From Leptospira interrogans (GTDB taxonomy: Bacteria > Spirochaetota > Leptospiria > Leptospirales > Leptospiraceae), in the NCBI RefSeq assembly GCF_900156205.1, contig NZ_FTNA01000015.1, forward strand, positions 19,241 through 83,240: a stretch of DNA of 64,000 nt, in the 5' to 3' direction. The position numbers were made by a program, and so were the translations under genes. Every line of letters begins with the position of its first letter. Within the stretch, counting starts at the first letter, position 1. Shown in pieces: positions 1-12,670 of the stretch. The notes beneath the pieces are model-generated. The model had not been told where the DNA came from. It worked only from the letters and a program-made list of their open reading frames with translations, and searched no databases.

Positions 1-187
1 CTATTTTTGGGTGGGGTGGAAAATTTTTCTCTATCAGAAAAACATACTTTTTGCAAGTAAAAAGACTCATTCTTGTCGGAACACTTGAAAAATGTGCCTT
101 TTGGAGCCCAGAACGGCGATCCATAGAAAGTCCGTTCTGTTGAGTTCATTTTGATTCTAAAATCCTATTCAACTTGTGGGGTTGGTT
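1..187. repeat. Dispersed repeat D, copy 1 (cut by window start)
   Basis: The first ~187 bases recur almost exactly at 56629-56821. The shared core runs from CTATTTTTGGGTG through a REP-like module (AACGGCGATCCATAGAAAG) to AACTTGTGGGGTTGGT. No ORF is apparent. The left end lies outside the window; the second copy suggests it begins further upstream. Confidence 0.85.
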
Positions 188-335
188 GTGTTTTTCTACG
201 GATCGTGTTTTGGAAAAACTTTCCCTTTCTCTGGAACCTCACAAAGTTGTAAGATCAATTGTAAAATGTGGGAACCACCACAAAGTGCAATTCTTGAGAT
301 TGTAAAGTCTCCTTCAAAGTTCCTTTCAAAACGAT

Positions 336-1029
336 TTGGAGAATCCGTGCCCTAAAAAACGCATTGTAAATTCTGTTTCCAAAGGGATTCTGGCATCACA
401 AAGAGGAATCGTTTTGCCGCCTAACGAACAAGCGCTTTTCGTCTGCAAGGATCTATCTTATTCTATCGGAAAAAAAAAGATTCTCAAACAGGTTTCATTT
501 TCTATTTTCCGAGGTGAAATTTCTCTTCTAAGAGGAGATAACGGAGCTGGCAAAACCACTCTTCTTCGAGCAATTCTCAATCACGATCGTCATAAGAATT
601 GTTTTACGTTTCAAAACCGCTTATCGGCTGTAAAAATCTCTTATTTAGGACATGAGCTCGGGCTTTATACTTCTCTCAGTCTTGAAGAGAATCTTCGTTA
701 TTTTCTTTCCATTGCTAAAATCCAATATTCGAAAGAAAAAGTGGAAACACTTCTTAGAGCCTTCCAACTTTGGACAAGAAGATTGGATCCGATTTTTACT
801 TTTTCAAGAGGAATGAAACAAAAAGCGGCTTTAGTTCGTACACTTTTAACCGGAGGAGATCTGATTCTTTTGGATGAACCTTTTACAGCTCTGGATCGAT
901 CCGGATTAGAAACTGCAATTCGTCTTTTAAACGAATACTCGCAAAACTCCGCAGTTCTTATGGTAACTCATGATCCTGGAATTTCTTTCGGACGACGTAC
1001 TGTTTCTTTAACTTTAAAGGAGGGAAATC

Positions 1030-1058
<29 letters not shown>
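336..1058 (+). CDS. ccmA: CcmA-like haem exporter ATP-binding protein
   Basis: ABC-transporter ATPase, the cytoplasmic energising subunit of the CcmAB complex of cytochrome c maturation. Counting from the TTG at 336: Walker [10 protein letters not shown] at residues 67-75, ABC signature SRGMKQK at 157-163, Walker B LILLDEP at 176-182, H-loop His212. The ~33 residues before the domain are atypical. A TTG at 414 (residue 27) preceded by GAGG at 403-406 is the better start and gives ~214 aa. The 3' end overlaps ccmB by 29 nt, and ccmC follows, which fixes the assignment. The start is uncertain; the function is fairly sure. Confidence 0.88.
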
Positions 1059-1701
<643 letters not shown>

Positions 1702-1756
1702 AGATCCAAGAATCTTTCTTGATTCCACCGACATTCCTACAAATACTTTATTTCGT

Positions 1757-2449
<693 letters not shown>

Positions 2450-2455
2450 AAAATC

Positions 2456-4418
<1,963 letters not shown>

Positions 4419-4443
<25 letters not shown>

Positions 4444-4667
4444 TTCTCAAAGAATCCGTTTTAGATCCGCAAGGAAGTACGGTTAAAAAAGTTCTTTCCG
4501 AAGTTGGAGAAAAATCGGTTCAGGACGTGAGAGTAGGTAAATACATCGAACTTAAAATAGACGCCCCGAGCGAAGAAGTTGCTAGAAAAGACGTAGAAAG
4601 ACTTTGTGATAAGATTTTAGTCAATCATATTATAGAAACATATTCTATGAATATTCAAAAAATATGA
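4419..4667 (+). CDS. purS: FGAM synthase subunit PurS
   Basis: Small (82 aa) subunit of the three-part formylglycinamidine synthase (PurL-PurQ-PurS). It has the PurS pattern: a beta strand start ([18 protein letters not shown]), then STVKKVL and a central [15 protein letters not shown] strand. It starts inside purC and its TGA overlaps the purQ ATG, so stoichiometric expression with purQ is likely. The synthase subunit purL is not in this window. Confidence 0.95.
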
Positions 4668-5323
4668 AAATAGCGGTAATTACTTTTCCCGGTTCTAATT
4701 GTGATTCGGACATCTATCGAGTTCTAAAAGATCAATATAACGCCGAAGTGGATCGAATTTGGCATAGAGATGGGCTTGATAAAAAATACGAACTTGTAAT
4801 ATTGCCTGGTGGTTTTTCTTACGGAGATTATCTTCGTTCCGGTGCTATGGCTGGTTTTTCTCCAGTAATGAAATCTGTTAAGGAACATGTGGATAAGGGC
4901 GGCAAACTTTTTGGAATCTGTAATGGGTTTCAGATTTTGACCGAAGCGGAATATCTTCCGGGCGCACTGATAAGAAATAAAACTCTCAAATATATCTGTA
5001 AAACTGTAATTTTAACAAAAGGTTCTGCTGGAAATCCTGTGACCGCTTCTATGGATGTTCGTAAGGAATTGAAAATTCCGATTGCTCACGCGGATGGTTG
5101 TTATTATGCGACTTCAGATGTTCTGAAACAACTTGAGGATGAAGATAGAATCTTATTTCGTTATTCTGGGGAGAATCCAAATGGTTCTTTGGATTCGATT
5201 GCTGGGATTACTTCTAAAAATTTTAAAATTGTGGGGATGATGCCTCACCCAGAAAGAGCAATGAATCCAATTACTGGTGAAATGGATGGTAAAGTAGTTC
5301 TGGATTTGATCTTAGGATCTTGA
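4664..5323 (+). CDS. purQ: FGAM synthase glutaminase subunit PurQ
   Basis: Class I glutamine amidotransferase (219 aa) that releases ammonia from glutamine for PurL. Visible signatures: FPGSNCDSD at the N-terminus, [15 protein letters not shown] (residues ~49-63), nucleophile Cys86 in GICNGFQ, and the catalytic His195/Glu197 pair in MMPHPERA. The length matches the short PurQ of PurS-containing systems. The ATG overlaps the purS stop. It is the last gene of the run; a repeat-filled ~1.1 kb spacer follows. Confidence 0.96.
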   Translation: MKIAVITFPGSNCDSDIYRVLKDQYNAEVDRIWHRDGLDKKYELVILPGGFSYGDYLRSGAMAGFSPVMKSVKEHVDKGGKLFGICNGFQILTEAEYLPGALIRNKTLKYICKTVILTKGSAGNPVTASMDVRKELKIPIAHADGCYYATSDVLKQLEDEDRILFRYSGENPNGSLDSIAGITSKNFKIVGMMPHPERAMNPITGEMDGKVVLDLILGS

Positions 5324-5486
5324 AAATTGTTTTTAGAAAAGACTTTTTATGGATTTGATTTTTCGAAAATTAACTTTGATAGAAAAAATCACGCCGAAAT
5401 TACGACTGTTCACATCGCTTAGGTAAAGATTTTCTAAGAATCTGCCTAAAAACTTAGAATCGTTATCTGTGAATTCTCCAATAGAT

Positions 5487-5612
5487 TTGTGTTAGTTCCT
5501 ACTGATTGGAAGTTTCTATTTTTTAAACCGTTTTCATTTCTAAACTTCTGTGTTAGTTCCCACATTTCAAAGTTTTGCTGTAAAATTTAGATTTGTGTTA
5601 GTTCCCACAAAT
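5487..5612. repeat. Dispersed repeat shared with 12190-12309
   Basis: The segment TGTGTTAGTTCCTACTG... to TTTGTGTTAGTTCCCACA reappears with few differences at 12190-12309. It contains three agttcccac-type words. In both places an F-family element follows within ~200 bp. The rest of the 5324-5695 spacer shows no gene. Confidence 0.7.
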
Positions 5613-5695
5613 TAAGTTTGTTTTGTGATTTTGAATTATACTTTTAAAACTAAAATTTTACCAGTAGTTCCTACATTTTCAAAAAGATTCTATTT

Positions 5696-6130
5696 TAACA
5701 TGAGTTTTGTATAACGCGAAAGGGATCGATGCAAGCAAGGAAATCCAGTGAAATAGTCTCTCAAAATCAGCGCGCTTCTTAACTCAATAAACGCCTCCTA
5801 AACTCAAATCTCTCTCCCCGTCGAGCACCAATAGAAGCGAGACGTTGAGTTTCCGGGTCGCGAGATGTTGCGTTTTAGGCGTTCGAGGTAATTCCACAAC
5901 ATCTCGCTTCTATTGGCGCCCGAAGTAACTCAAAACGTCTCACTCTCCATGGATCGTTCGATCAATCGCGTTTGAAATTCAGCAGAACATTCTCTACGAA
6001 TGGTGTTCTAAATTGAAATTAAAGACGAATATGTTGTATAATTTTCTTGTATGCAATTTGTTAACCGGGGCTGAGGACTCGGTCCGACCAGCCGGATTCG
6101 CCCAGATTTTTTTACGTCGAACTCACGTTA
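5696..6130. repeat. F-family element, copy 1
   Basis: About 435 bp bounded by imperfect inverted ends: TTAACATGAGTTTTGTATAA at the left and TTACGTCGAACTCACGTTA at the right. Inside are CGCGAAAGGGATCGATGC, the hairpin described separately, and a CGGTCCGACCAGCCGGATTCG module. The same modules recur at 12492, 19024, 20519, 25475 and 37689. No ORF of note. Confidence 0.7.
5825..5918. repeat. Long imperfect hairpin with an alternative inner arm
   Basis: The arm CACCAATAGAAGCGAGACG at 5827-5845 faces its near-complement in 5897-5918 (CAACATCTCGC TTCTATTGGCG); about 20 of 22 positions pair. The loop holds GCGAGATGTTG (5860-5870), an exact complement of CAACATCTCGC (5897-5907). The right arm can therefore pair with either of two left arms. 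Confidence 0.7.
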
Positions 6131-6133
6131 TCC

Positions 6134-6312
6134 TAACGTAAGTTCGGTCACGATGCGTTTTTGTAAGAAAAGTTGGGATTTAAACTTTGCAGATCAATTC
6201 CTAAAATGTGGGAACTAACACAAATCACGATTTTACGAACAAATTCTAAAATTGTGGGAACTCATACTTTTAGAAAATTCTTTCCAATTTTCTAAAATTG
6301 AACTTTGAGTTT
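6134..6312. repeat. G-family element (divergent copy)
   Basis: Starts TAACGTAAGTTCGGTC and carries the internal module shared with the copies at 17821 and 49582: CCTAAAATGTGGGAACT, then ATTTTACGAACAAATTC, then GGAACTCATACTTTTAGAA. The right end (TTGAACTTTGAGTTTA) is a decayed match to the inverted end. Confidence 0.6.
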
Positions 6313-6352
6313 ATTGGTTCTTTTTTAAAAGATTTTGAGACAAGTTTCTCGG

Positions 6353-6365
6353 GATTATAATAATC
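6353..6365. promoter_or_regulatory. Palindrome upstream of the peroxidase operon
   Basis: GATTATAATAATC is a perfect 6-1-6 palindrome 91 nt before the chosen peroxidase start. AT-rich dyads of this kind can serve Fur/PerR-type regulators, and peroxidases are common PerR targets. The spacing and arm order do not match the classic 7-1-7 PerR box, so this is only a candidate. Confidence 0.3.
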
Positions 6366-6456
6366 GATATTCTAAGTTATAAACTAAGTGGATAGGCGAG
6401 GCTTATTAAAATATTCTAAAAAGATAAAAAGCGGAAACGTTATAAAGGGTGTTAAC

Positions 6457-7476
6457 TTGAATCGAATTTTTATAGCCTCGTTTTTAATTCTCAACTCACT
6501 TTTGACTCTATCTTGCAAAGACGAAAAAAAAGAAGTCGTTCGTAAAGACGATCAAACAAAAAGACTAGAGATAGCTTCTTATCCTTTTCCTCCGGATAAT
6601 GTTCCGACTTCGGAGAGAATCTTGCTCGGAAAAACACTGTTTTTTGATCCGATTGTATCTGGTTCTAATTGGATCAGTTGTGCTTCTTGTCATAATCCTG
6701 GACTTGCTTGGACGGACGGACTTAAAACAGCTGTTGGACATAATATGAAGATTTTAGGAAAAAATACTCCTACGATTCTCAATGGTGCATATGGAAATAA
6801 AATGTTTTGGGACGGAAGGGCGGATAATTTGGAAGAACAGGCTTTGGGGCCGATCACTTCTCCGGACGAAATGAACCAGAATATGGAAGAACTTATATTA
6901 GAGTTAAAGAATATTCCGGGATATAAAAATCTGTTTTCTAAAGCGTATCCAAGCGAGGAAATTAGTGCGGCTACGATTGGAAAGGCGATCGCGAGTTTTG
7001 AAAGAACGATCTTTTCTACGGAGTCGGCCTTTGATCGTTGGAAAAAAGGGGATAAAGCCGCGCTTTCTGAATCGGCTCAAAGAGGTTTTACCGTATTTAA
7101 TGGAAAAGCAAATTGTTCTTCTTGCCATCAAGGAGAACAATTTTCAGATAATGGATTTCATAATATAGGTTTAAAAAATGCAGTTAAAGAAGTCGGAAGA
7201 TTTAAAATTGTGCCGGTAAAATCTATGAAAGGTGCTTTTAAAACTCCCGGACTGCGAGACGTTGCCTTAACGGGGCCATATATGCACGACGGAAGTTATA
7301 CAACATTAGAGGAAGTGATCGAACATTATGATCGAGGTGGAGACGAAAAAAATAATTTGGATCCAAATATGCTCGCACTTAAACTTACAGATCAAGAAAA
7401 AACGGATCTTGTAGAGTTTATGAAATCCTTAAGTGGTAAAAGGGTTTCAATTACGATTCCTGAGTTTCCAAGATAA
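6457..7476 (+). CDS. Di-haem cytochrome c peroxidase-type lipoprotein
   Basis: MauG/CcpA-family di-haem protein (339 aa from the TTG at 6457). Two CxxCH haem sites are present: C75-C78-H79 (SCASCHNPG) and C220-C223-H224 (NCSSCHQG), plus the family's PYMHDGSY motif near the C-terminus. The likely role is reduction of periplasmic peroxide with electrons from small carriers. The frame is open from a GTG at 6388, but starting at 6457 places a clean lipoprotein signal at the N-terminus (IASFLILNSLLTLSC, lipid Cys20) behind AAAGGG. The cupredoxin and cytochrome genes directly downstream are plausible electron donors. The substrate is inferred from family. Confidence 0.88.
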   Translation: MNRIFIASFLILNSLLTLSCKDEKKEVVRKDDQTKRLEIASYPFPPDNVPTSERILLGKTLFFDPIVSGSNWISCASCHNPGLAWTDGLKTAVGHNMKILGKNTPTILNGAYGNKMFWDGRADNLEEQALGPITSPDEMNQNMEELILELKNIPGYKNLFSKAYPSEEISAATIGKAIASFERTIFSTESAFDRWKKGDKAALSESAQRGFTVFNGKANCSSCHQGEQFSDNGFHNIGLKNAVKEVGRFKIVPVKSMKGAFKTPGLRDVALTGPYMHDGSYTTLEEVIEHYDRGGDEKNNLDPNMLALKLTDQEKTDLVEFMKSLSGKRVSITIPEFPR

Positions 7477-7508
7477 TGTATTATTGATTTATAAATTAGG
7501 AGTATTGA

Positions 7509-7826
7509 ATGTTGATTCGATTTTTGGTGGTTTTTATTTCTTTGGTTTTTTGGAACGGAAATGTTTCGGCTGCAGAACACGAGGTTGGTCAAAAGAATAA
7601 AGGTTTTACTGTAGAATCTTTAAAGATCAAGGTCGGAGACGTGGTAAGTTTTCCAAATTACGATACTTTTTATCATAATGTGTATTCTTTGTCACCCGCA
7701 AAAATTTTCGATTTAGGTTCTTATTCTCAAGGTAAAACACAAAAGGTAAAATTTGAGAAATCGGGTAAGATCACAGTTCAATGTGCGATACATCCAGAAA
7801 TGAAAATGACTATAGAAGTACAATAA
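7509..7826 (+). CDS. Exported cupredoxin (blue copper protein)
   Basis: A 105-residue protein with a signal peptide (residues 1-21, cleaved after VSA) and a plastocyanin/pseudoazurin-like fold. Candidate type 1 copper ligands are His56 (YHN), Cys92, His95 and Met98 in QCAIHPEMKM. A good TAGGAG site precedes the ATG. It starts 32 nt after the peroxidase gene and shares its last base with the next gene's ATG (TAATG). It probably shuttles electrons in the periplasm between a cytochrome and the di-haem protein. Confidence 0.88.
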   Translation: MLIRFLVVFISLVFWNGNVSAAEHEVGQKNKGFTVESLKIKVGDVVSFPNYDTFYHNVYSLSPAKIFDLGSYSQGKTQKVKFEKSGKITVQCAIHPEMKMTIEVQ

Positions 7827-8185
7827 TGAAAGAATATTCTAAATTTATAATTCTTTTTCTTATTTCGGCTTCTTTGTTTTCTTTGACAGCTTTAGATACT
7901 ATGGAAAAATCAGCGGTTCGGGGAAGTATCGTGTTTCGAACATACTGTGTTCTTTGTCACGGAGAGGCTGCTGACGGAAAAGGACGACTTGCAACTGGAA
8001 AAGTTCCTCCTCCTGCAAATCTTACGATTACTAAACTGACTGACGCACAAAAAGAAGAAATTATCAAAAAAGGTGGGGGTGGAGTAAATCGTTCTCCGTT
8101 TATGCCTCCTTGGAAAGATGAATTGTCTGAAGAACAAATTAAGGACGTGATTTCTTACATCAATTTCCTTTCGAAATCGAAATGA
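7826..8185 (+). CDS. Small exported cytochrome c
   Basis: A 119-residue class I c-type cytochrome. Signal peptide residues 1-22, single haem site C41-x-x-C44-H45 (CVLCHGEAADGKG), axial Met93 in PFMPPW, and a C-terminal helix DVISYINFL typical of the family. The frame extends upstream to 7781, but the ATG at 7826 overlapping the cupredoxin stop gives the export signal. It probably forms an electron-transfer unit with the two preceding genes and depends on the ccm products for haem attachment. Confidence 0.9.
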   Translation: MKEYSKFIILFLISASLFSLTALDTMEKSAVRGSIVFRTYCVLCHGEAADGKGRLATGKVPPPANLTITKLTDAQKEEIIKKGGGGVNRSPFMPPWKDELSEEQIKDVISYINFLSKSK

Positions 8186-8218
8186 TCGGAAAAAAGTTTC
8201 CGCAACAATTTTTAAACA

Positions 8219-9931
8219 GTGAATTTACTCGGCAATATTAGGATTAAAACAAGATTACGTCTCAGTTTTGGCGCTATCATAGGAGTGTTTATTCTTTCTT
8301 CGGCTCTGATCGTCTACAATACTTTTGTGTATCGTAAAACGATTCGATCGATGATAGAAAATTCTCAACCTAAATTCCAACTGATGAATTTGACATTGGA
8401 AAAGTTGATTCTTGCGGAGCTGACGATTTCGTCTAAAGTGTCCACGATTGACTCTCTTCTTTCCGAAGAGGAATACGAAAAAGTAAAAACTCTTTTAGAA
8501 GAAATAAAGAAGAGTAACGTCACATTTCGGGAATTTCCTTTGGAAGAGAACGAACTTGAAAATTTAAAAATTCTTGAAGACGGTATCAAAAATTTTGCTC
8601 AATATGCAGAAACGATTCATATATTAGGTAAAGATAATAGAAGACAAGAAGCTCAGATTCTTTACGTTCGTGGAGTGAATCCTCTGAGTGCTTCTCTTCG
8701 TCAAACGGTCAAAACCTTGATTGAGTTTGAAGCGTCTAATTCCCGTAAAAACGAAGACGCGGCGGAATCTCAACTTACCTTTTCCTTGTATATGATTTGT
8801 GTACTTTCTCTTCTTTCTTTGGTGGCGGGTATTTTATTTTCGAGATCCATTATACGATCCGTAATGTTTCCTTTAAGAAAGGCGATTCATTTTGCGTCCG
8901 AAATTCAAAATGGAAATTTGAACAATCGGATTCAAATTGATCGTTTGGATGAGATGGGAGAACTTTTGGAATTCTTAAAGAAAATGGAAGTTTCACTTCG
9001 TGAGATCATTGTAGAGGCGAGGATTTCTGTCGAAAACTCTGAAAAGGCTAGTAAAGAATTTTATAAAGTTTCGAAAGAATTTATTTCCACTTCAGAAACT
9101 CAGGCAAATGATTCTCAAAAAGTAGCCGATCATATAGATCGTTTAAGTACTTTAGTAGAAGCGAATACTTCTGTTATTCTTACTTCTGCGGAGCATCTTA
9201 GAAATTTGGAAAAGGAAATTCAAAAAAATCTTTCTTCATTAATCGACGTAACGGAGTCCTTAAACTCTTTGGCCTTACAGGCGAAGGAATCTTCCGATAC
9301 TGCATTAAAAGGACAAGAAAAGGTAGATGGGATCCAAAAATCTTTTTTAGAAGTAAAGAGGACCGTTCACAAAATCAACGAATCTCTTGTTAAGATTGGA
9401 GATATTTCCACTCGCACGAATATGCTCGCTCTTAACGCGGCGATCGAGGCGGCAAGAGCGGGAGATCATGGAAGAGGTTTTTCGGTTGTTGCCGATGAAA
9501 TTTCACAACTGGCTGAACATACAATGAAAAACACCAGAGAGATTACGGATTTGATCGAATTTACAAGATCCAGTATTGAATCCGGAGACGGAGAGATGAA
9601 TCAGTTCTCCGACTTTTTTACGATTATCCAAGAAAATGCGTCTAATATGGCTCGTTTTAGTATGCATTTATTGGAAGATATGAGGACTCAAGAATCTGGT
9701 TTAAATATTTGTTCTCGTAAGATGTACGAGATCGCTTCGAATATTACGGATTTGGAACATTCTTCTTTAGAAAATAAAAGCGCATACAGTTCCATCAAAC
9801 AGTCGATTCAGGATCTTTCTCAGGGAGCAAATTTGATTTCTGCGGGTTCTCAAGAAATCAGTTCTGGCGCAAAACGAATTGATGAACAATCTGATAAAGT
9901 AAAACGTCTGATGGAAAAATTTTCGATTTAA
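8219..9931 (+). CDS. Methyl-accepting chemotaxis protein
   Basis: Transmembrane chemoreceptor (570 aa). Topology: short cytoplasmic start, TM1 ~14-35, a periplasmic helical sensor (~36-185) of the four-helix-bundle type, TM2 ~187-210, a HAMP domain (~210-262), then a long coiled signalling domain. The conserved hairpin tip is clear near residues 395-425 (ALNAAIEAARAGDHGRGFSVVADEI). It would bind CheA/CheW and bias flagellar rotation. The GTG start at 8219 is 33 nt after the cytochrome gene, so it could be read through from the redox operon. The ligand is unknown. Confidence 0.92.
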   Translation: MNLLGNIRIKTRLRLSFGAIIGVFILSSALIVYNTFVYRKTIRSMIENSQPKFQLMNLTLEKLILAELTISSKVSTIDSLLSEEEYEKVKTLLEEIKKSNVTFREFPLEENELENLKILEDGIKNFAQYAETIHILGKDNRRQEAQILYVRGVNPLSASLRQTVKTLIEFEASNSRKNEDAAESQLTFSLYMICVLSLLSLVAGILFSRSIIRSVMFPLRKAIHFASEIQNGNLNNRIQIDRLDEMGELLEFLKKMEVSLREIIVEARISVENSEKASKEFYKVSKEFISTSETQANDSQKVADHIDRLSTLVEANTSVILTSAEHLRNLEKEIQKNLSSLIDVTESLNSLALQAKESSDTALKGQEKVDGIQKSFLEVKRTVHKINESLVKIGDISTRTNMLALNAAIEAARAGDHGRGFSVVADEISQLAEHTMKNTREITDLIEFTRSSIESGDGEMNQFSDFFTIIQENASNMARFSMHLLEDMRTQESGLNICSRKMYEIASNITDLEHSSLENKSAYSSIKQSIQDLSQGANLISAGSQEISSGAKRIDEQSDKVKRLMEKFSI

Positions 9932-10122
9932 AATTTGTTTTTAATAAATGTTTTTATTTCTTTAACGTGAATTTTGTATAAGAAAATTTAGGCGAATCTG
10001 GTTGCTGAACTGTTCTTTCTACTCTGATCAATCAATTGTATAATAGAAACGTAATATTTCATTTTAAGTTTCAATTTAGAACGCGATCCGTAGAGAGCCA
10101 TCACCAACCCCACAAATAATTG

Positions 10123-10257
10123 GATCTCAATATAAATCTGTCGGAATTACGACAAATCCTCTGTAAAACTAGTTCCCGCCCCACAACGCGACCCATAGGA
10201 AAGCGTTGTGTTGAGTTTTCCAACGCGACCCATAGGAAAGCGTTGTGTTGAGTTTTC
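10123..10257. repeat. D-repeat module plus tandem 37-bp REP
   Basis: GGATCTCAATATAAATC to about 10183 matches 56530-56590. It is followed by two identical 37-bp units (10184-10220 and 10221-10257), each containing CAACGCGACCCATAGG and AAAGCGTTGTG. Each unit can fold through CAACGC/GCGTTG. One such unit occurs at the 56.6 kb copy. The rest of the 9932-10772 spacer holds only repeats. Confidence 0.8.
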
Positions 10258-10409
10258 CAACGTCTTCAGTCGTTTTCGAATTAGATTCTATTGAAAATGT
10301 GTTAGCTGACATTTTGTTACAACATTGATAATACTTATTTTATAGGATCGTAATGATGAGACGTAATCTGTGGGAACTCTTACGAGTTTGAGTTTTACAG
10401 TTAGATATT

Positions 10410-10572
10410 GTTACTCGGACGATGAAAAGAAGACTATGTTGCGTTTGTTTTAAAACTTAGAATGTGAGGTCTTTCAAAAACAACATTCTAGATTTGGCGT
10501 AATTTTGCGGAGGCTTCTATATTTTTGTAAAATTGACGGTTAATTTCGAATACCATTTTTATGTATCCTGTA
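10410..10572. repeat. Degenerate B-family element
   Basis: Begins TTACTCGGACGATGAAAA and ends near TACCATTTTTATGTATCCTG. The interior (TTGGCGTAATTTTGC, TATTTTTGTAAAAT) matches the copy at 58549-58726. The left end resembles the B terminal repeat; the right end is decayed. Confidence 0.5.
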
Positions 10573-10772
10573 GGAACTTCATTTGTATTTCTAATCACAT
10601 AAAATGAATGTTTGAGAAACGTAATTTGTGGGAACTACTGCAAATCAAGATTTTACGAGCAAATTCTAAAATTGTAGGAATTCAAACTTTCAGAAAATTC
10701 TTACCTATTTTTTCGTCTAACCAACATTAGTTGCAGTTTCTCTTTGAATAAAATGGAAGGTTAAATAAAATT

Positions 10773-11948
10773 TTAAAAAGAATACAATACACAAGCAGGG
10801 TTACCGACTGTGTTTGAATAGGAAGTCATTACTTTCTTAAGACCTGGATCCATGACATCAAAGGTAATAAATTCGTCTGTGGATCCATATAGTTTTTCTT
10901 GATAAGCGATTACAATTTTACCTGCGCCAACATCGAAAGTTCCGTCTATTCCGCCTAACGCAAAAGGTAAAGGAATTAAAACCCAGTTGGCTCCTCCGTC
11001 CACGGTTTTATAAAGTTTGTAAGATTGAGTAGGTCCGTAAAATGCGTAGCCGAGTGTTGGATTTAAAAATTTTACTTTTTGAAAAGTTCCTCCCGTTAAA
11101 TTATTTGGAACAGTAGTCCAAATGTTCCCACCGTCTACGGTGTGTATAAGAGAATTTGAATTTACCCAGCCGTTGAGTGAATCTAAAAAATAGAATCTAC
11201 TATCGTAGCTGGCTGAAGGACCAGTAGAATGAAAAGAATTTCCGGCATCATTGGAATGATAGATAACCGAATTGGAATAAGTTAGTCCATAACTAATATA
11301 TAAAATTTCTTGTATAGAGTTATAAAATAAATCTAACATTCTAAGATCTTGAGGTAGTGCAGAACGTTCCCAAGATTCTCCTCCGTTTACAGTGCGGTCT
11401 AAAAAAGGAATATTTTTAAAATTTGTATCTTCTTTTGTGCCAATTCTAATTCCATTTTGGCTATCTAAAAAACGAATCCAATGATAACTGCCAGTGTTTT
11501 GAGGTCCTAAGTCAAAAATTCCCAGAGCAGTTGATTCGTATTTCATCGGAGCCCAATCTTTTCCTCCATTGAGAGTTTTATAATTTACTTTATTATGATT
11601 TACTGCATAAATTTCTGATTCTGACTTTATGAAATAATGGAAGTTATATTGACCAGAAACGACGTAAGTGGGCGTTCGATTAGAAAAATTTCTTCCGTCT
11701 TCGCTCCATACAAGAGTCATATCCGATTTAGAGTTCGATTCATAAAATTCTTGACTTTGATAAAGGGCTGCAATGGAACCAGAAGAGAAAATTTTTATTT
11801 CGTTCGCAGTGATTGGCTTAGATGGAGCATCTGCTGGAGACATACACCAAGCCATCATGAAGTAGTCTGCGGAGCTGATTTTATTTTCTTTTTCGCAACT
11901 AAAGAAAAATAAAATTAACAGAATAGGGAAGATGTATTTTAATTTCAT
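10773..11948 (-). CDS. Lipoprotein with Asp-box/Ycf48-like beta-propeller repeats
   Basis: A 391-residue lipoprotein with signal MKLKYIFPILLILFFFSC (lipid Cys18). The body holds repeated Asp-box-like units: EDGRNF, LNGGKDW, VNGGESW, DAGNSF, VDGGNIW and VDGGANW, spaced ~45-60 residues apart. This is the pattern of BNR/sialidase-type and Ycf48-like propellers. No catalytic residues can be assigned, so it is more likely a binding or structural surface protein than an enzyme. The frame is open upstream to 12044, but the ATG at 11948 is favoured by the signal. It stands alone, flanked by repeats on both sides. Confidence 0.75.
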   Translation of the reverse strand: MKLKYIFPILLILFFFSCEKENKISSADYFMMAWCMSPADAPSKPITANEIKIFSSGSIAALYQSQEFYESNSKSDMTLVWSEDGRNFSNRTPTYVVSGQYNFHYFIKSESEIYAVNHNKVNYKTLNGGKDWAPMKYESTALGIFDLGPQNTGSYHWIRFLDSQNGIRIGTKEDTNFKNIPFLDRTVNGGESWERSALPQDLRMLDLFYNSIQEILYISYGLTYSNSVIYHSNDAGNSFHSTGPSASYDSRFYFLDSLNGWVNSNSLIHTVDGGNIWTTVPNNLTGGTFQKVKFLNPTLGYAFYGPTQSYKLYKTVDGGANWVLIPLPFALGGIDGTFDVGAGKIVIAYQEKLYGSTDEFITFDVMDPGLKKVMTSYSNTVGNPACVLYSF

Positions 11949-12189
11949 TTGATTTGCGAAGTTAAATCCTTTTTGTTTTTTATAACCATTACGAAATGAT
12001 ATATACTTTGAAATTTCACTTGTTAAAATTTTAAACAGGATCAATTTTTAAATTATCCATTGTCGCTTTATCGAATTATATCTTAGAAAAAACAGATAAT
12101 TGTTTTTAGTGGATCGTATATCGAAGGCGAATTTTTGCAAGTTGTGATTTCTTCGGTTTAATAGAAAAATTCATTACCTTTATTGTACA

Positions 12190-12309
12190 AGAATTGTGTT
12201 AGTCTCTACTGGTTGAGAATTTCTATTTTTTAAATCGTTTTTTTCTAAACTTCTGTGATAATTTTAAAGTTTTGCTGTAAAATTTAGATTTGTGTTAGTT
12301 CCCACATTT
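12190..12309. repeat. Dispersed repeat shared with 5487-5612
   Basis: Runs from TGTGTTAGTCTCTACTGG to GATTTGTGTTAGTTCCCACA, closely matching the segment in the first repeat-rich spacer. The surrounding spacer (12050-12491) shows no gene. Confidence 0.7.
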
Positions 12310-12491
12310 TTGTGAAACTAAAATATTTCATTTTTATCGTTCTCTAAGTTATATCCTTATTTAAGGTCTTCAAGTCAAAATTTAAACCGAAAAGGAGGAT
12401 ACAAACTCAAAAATTGGGGGAATAAAAATTACGGATTTTTTTGTTATAAAATAAAAAAGATAAATCAATCTATTGATATGGAGATATATTT

Positions 12492-12667
12492 TAACGTGAA
12501 TTCGACATAACGCGAAAGGGATCGATGCGAGGTTAAGTTATTGGTATTTTATAAAAATTGAATTTGGTTCTGGAATTTCACAATAACTTGACCAGAGCTG
12601 AGAGCCCGGTCCGGCTGCTTATGGCAGCCGGATTCGCCCAGATTCTTTTACGCCGGACGTATCTTAT
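12492..12667. repeat. F-family element, short copy
   Basis: Left end TAACGTGAATTCGACATAA followed by CGCGAAAGGGATCGATGC. The right half carries the GAGCTGAGAGCCCGGTCC module and a strong stem, CCGGCTGC TTATG GCAGCCGG, ending TTTTACGCCGGACGT. It lacks the middle hairpin of the 5.7 kb copy and ends four bases before the next ATG. Confidence 0.7.
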
Positions 12668-12670
12668 TTT

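Noticed and set aside
10184..10257. Tandem 37-bp units considered as a CRISPR fragment
   Set aside because: The two units are directly adjacent with no spacer, and single copies occur elsewhere as REP modules; no cas gene in the window.
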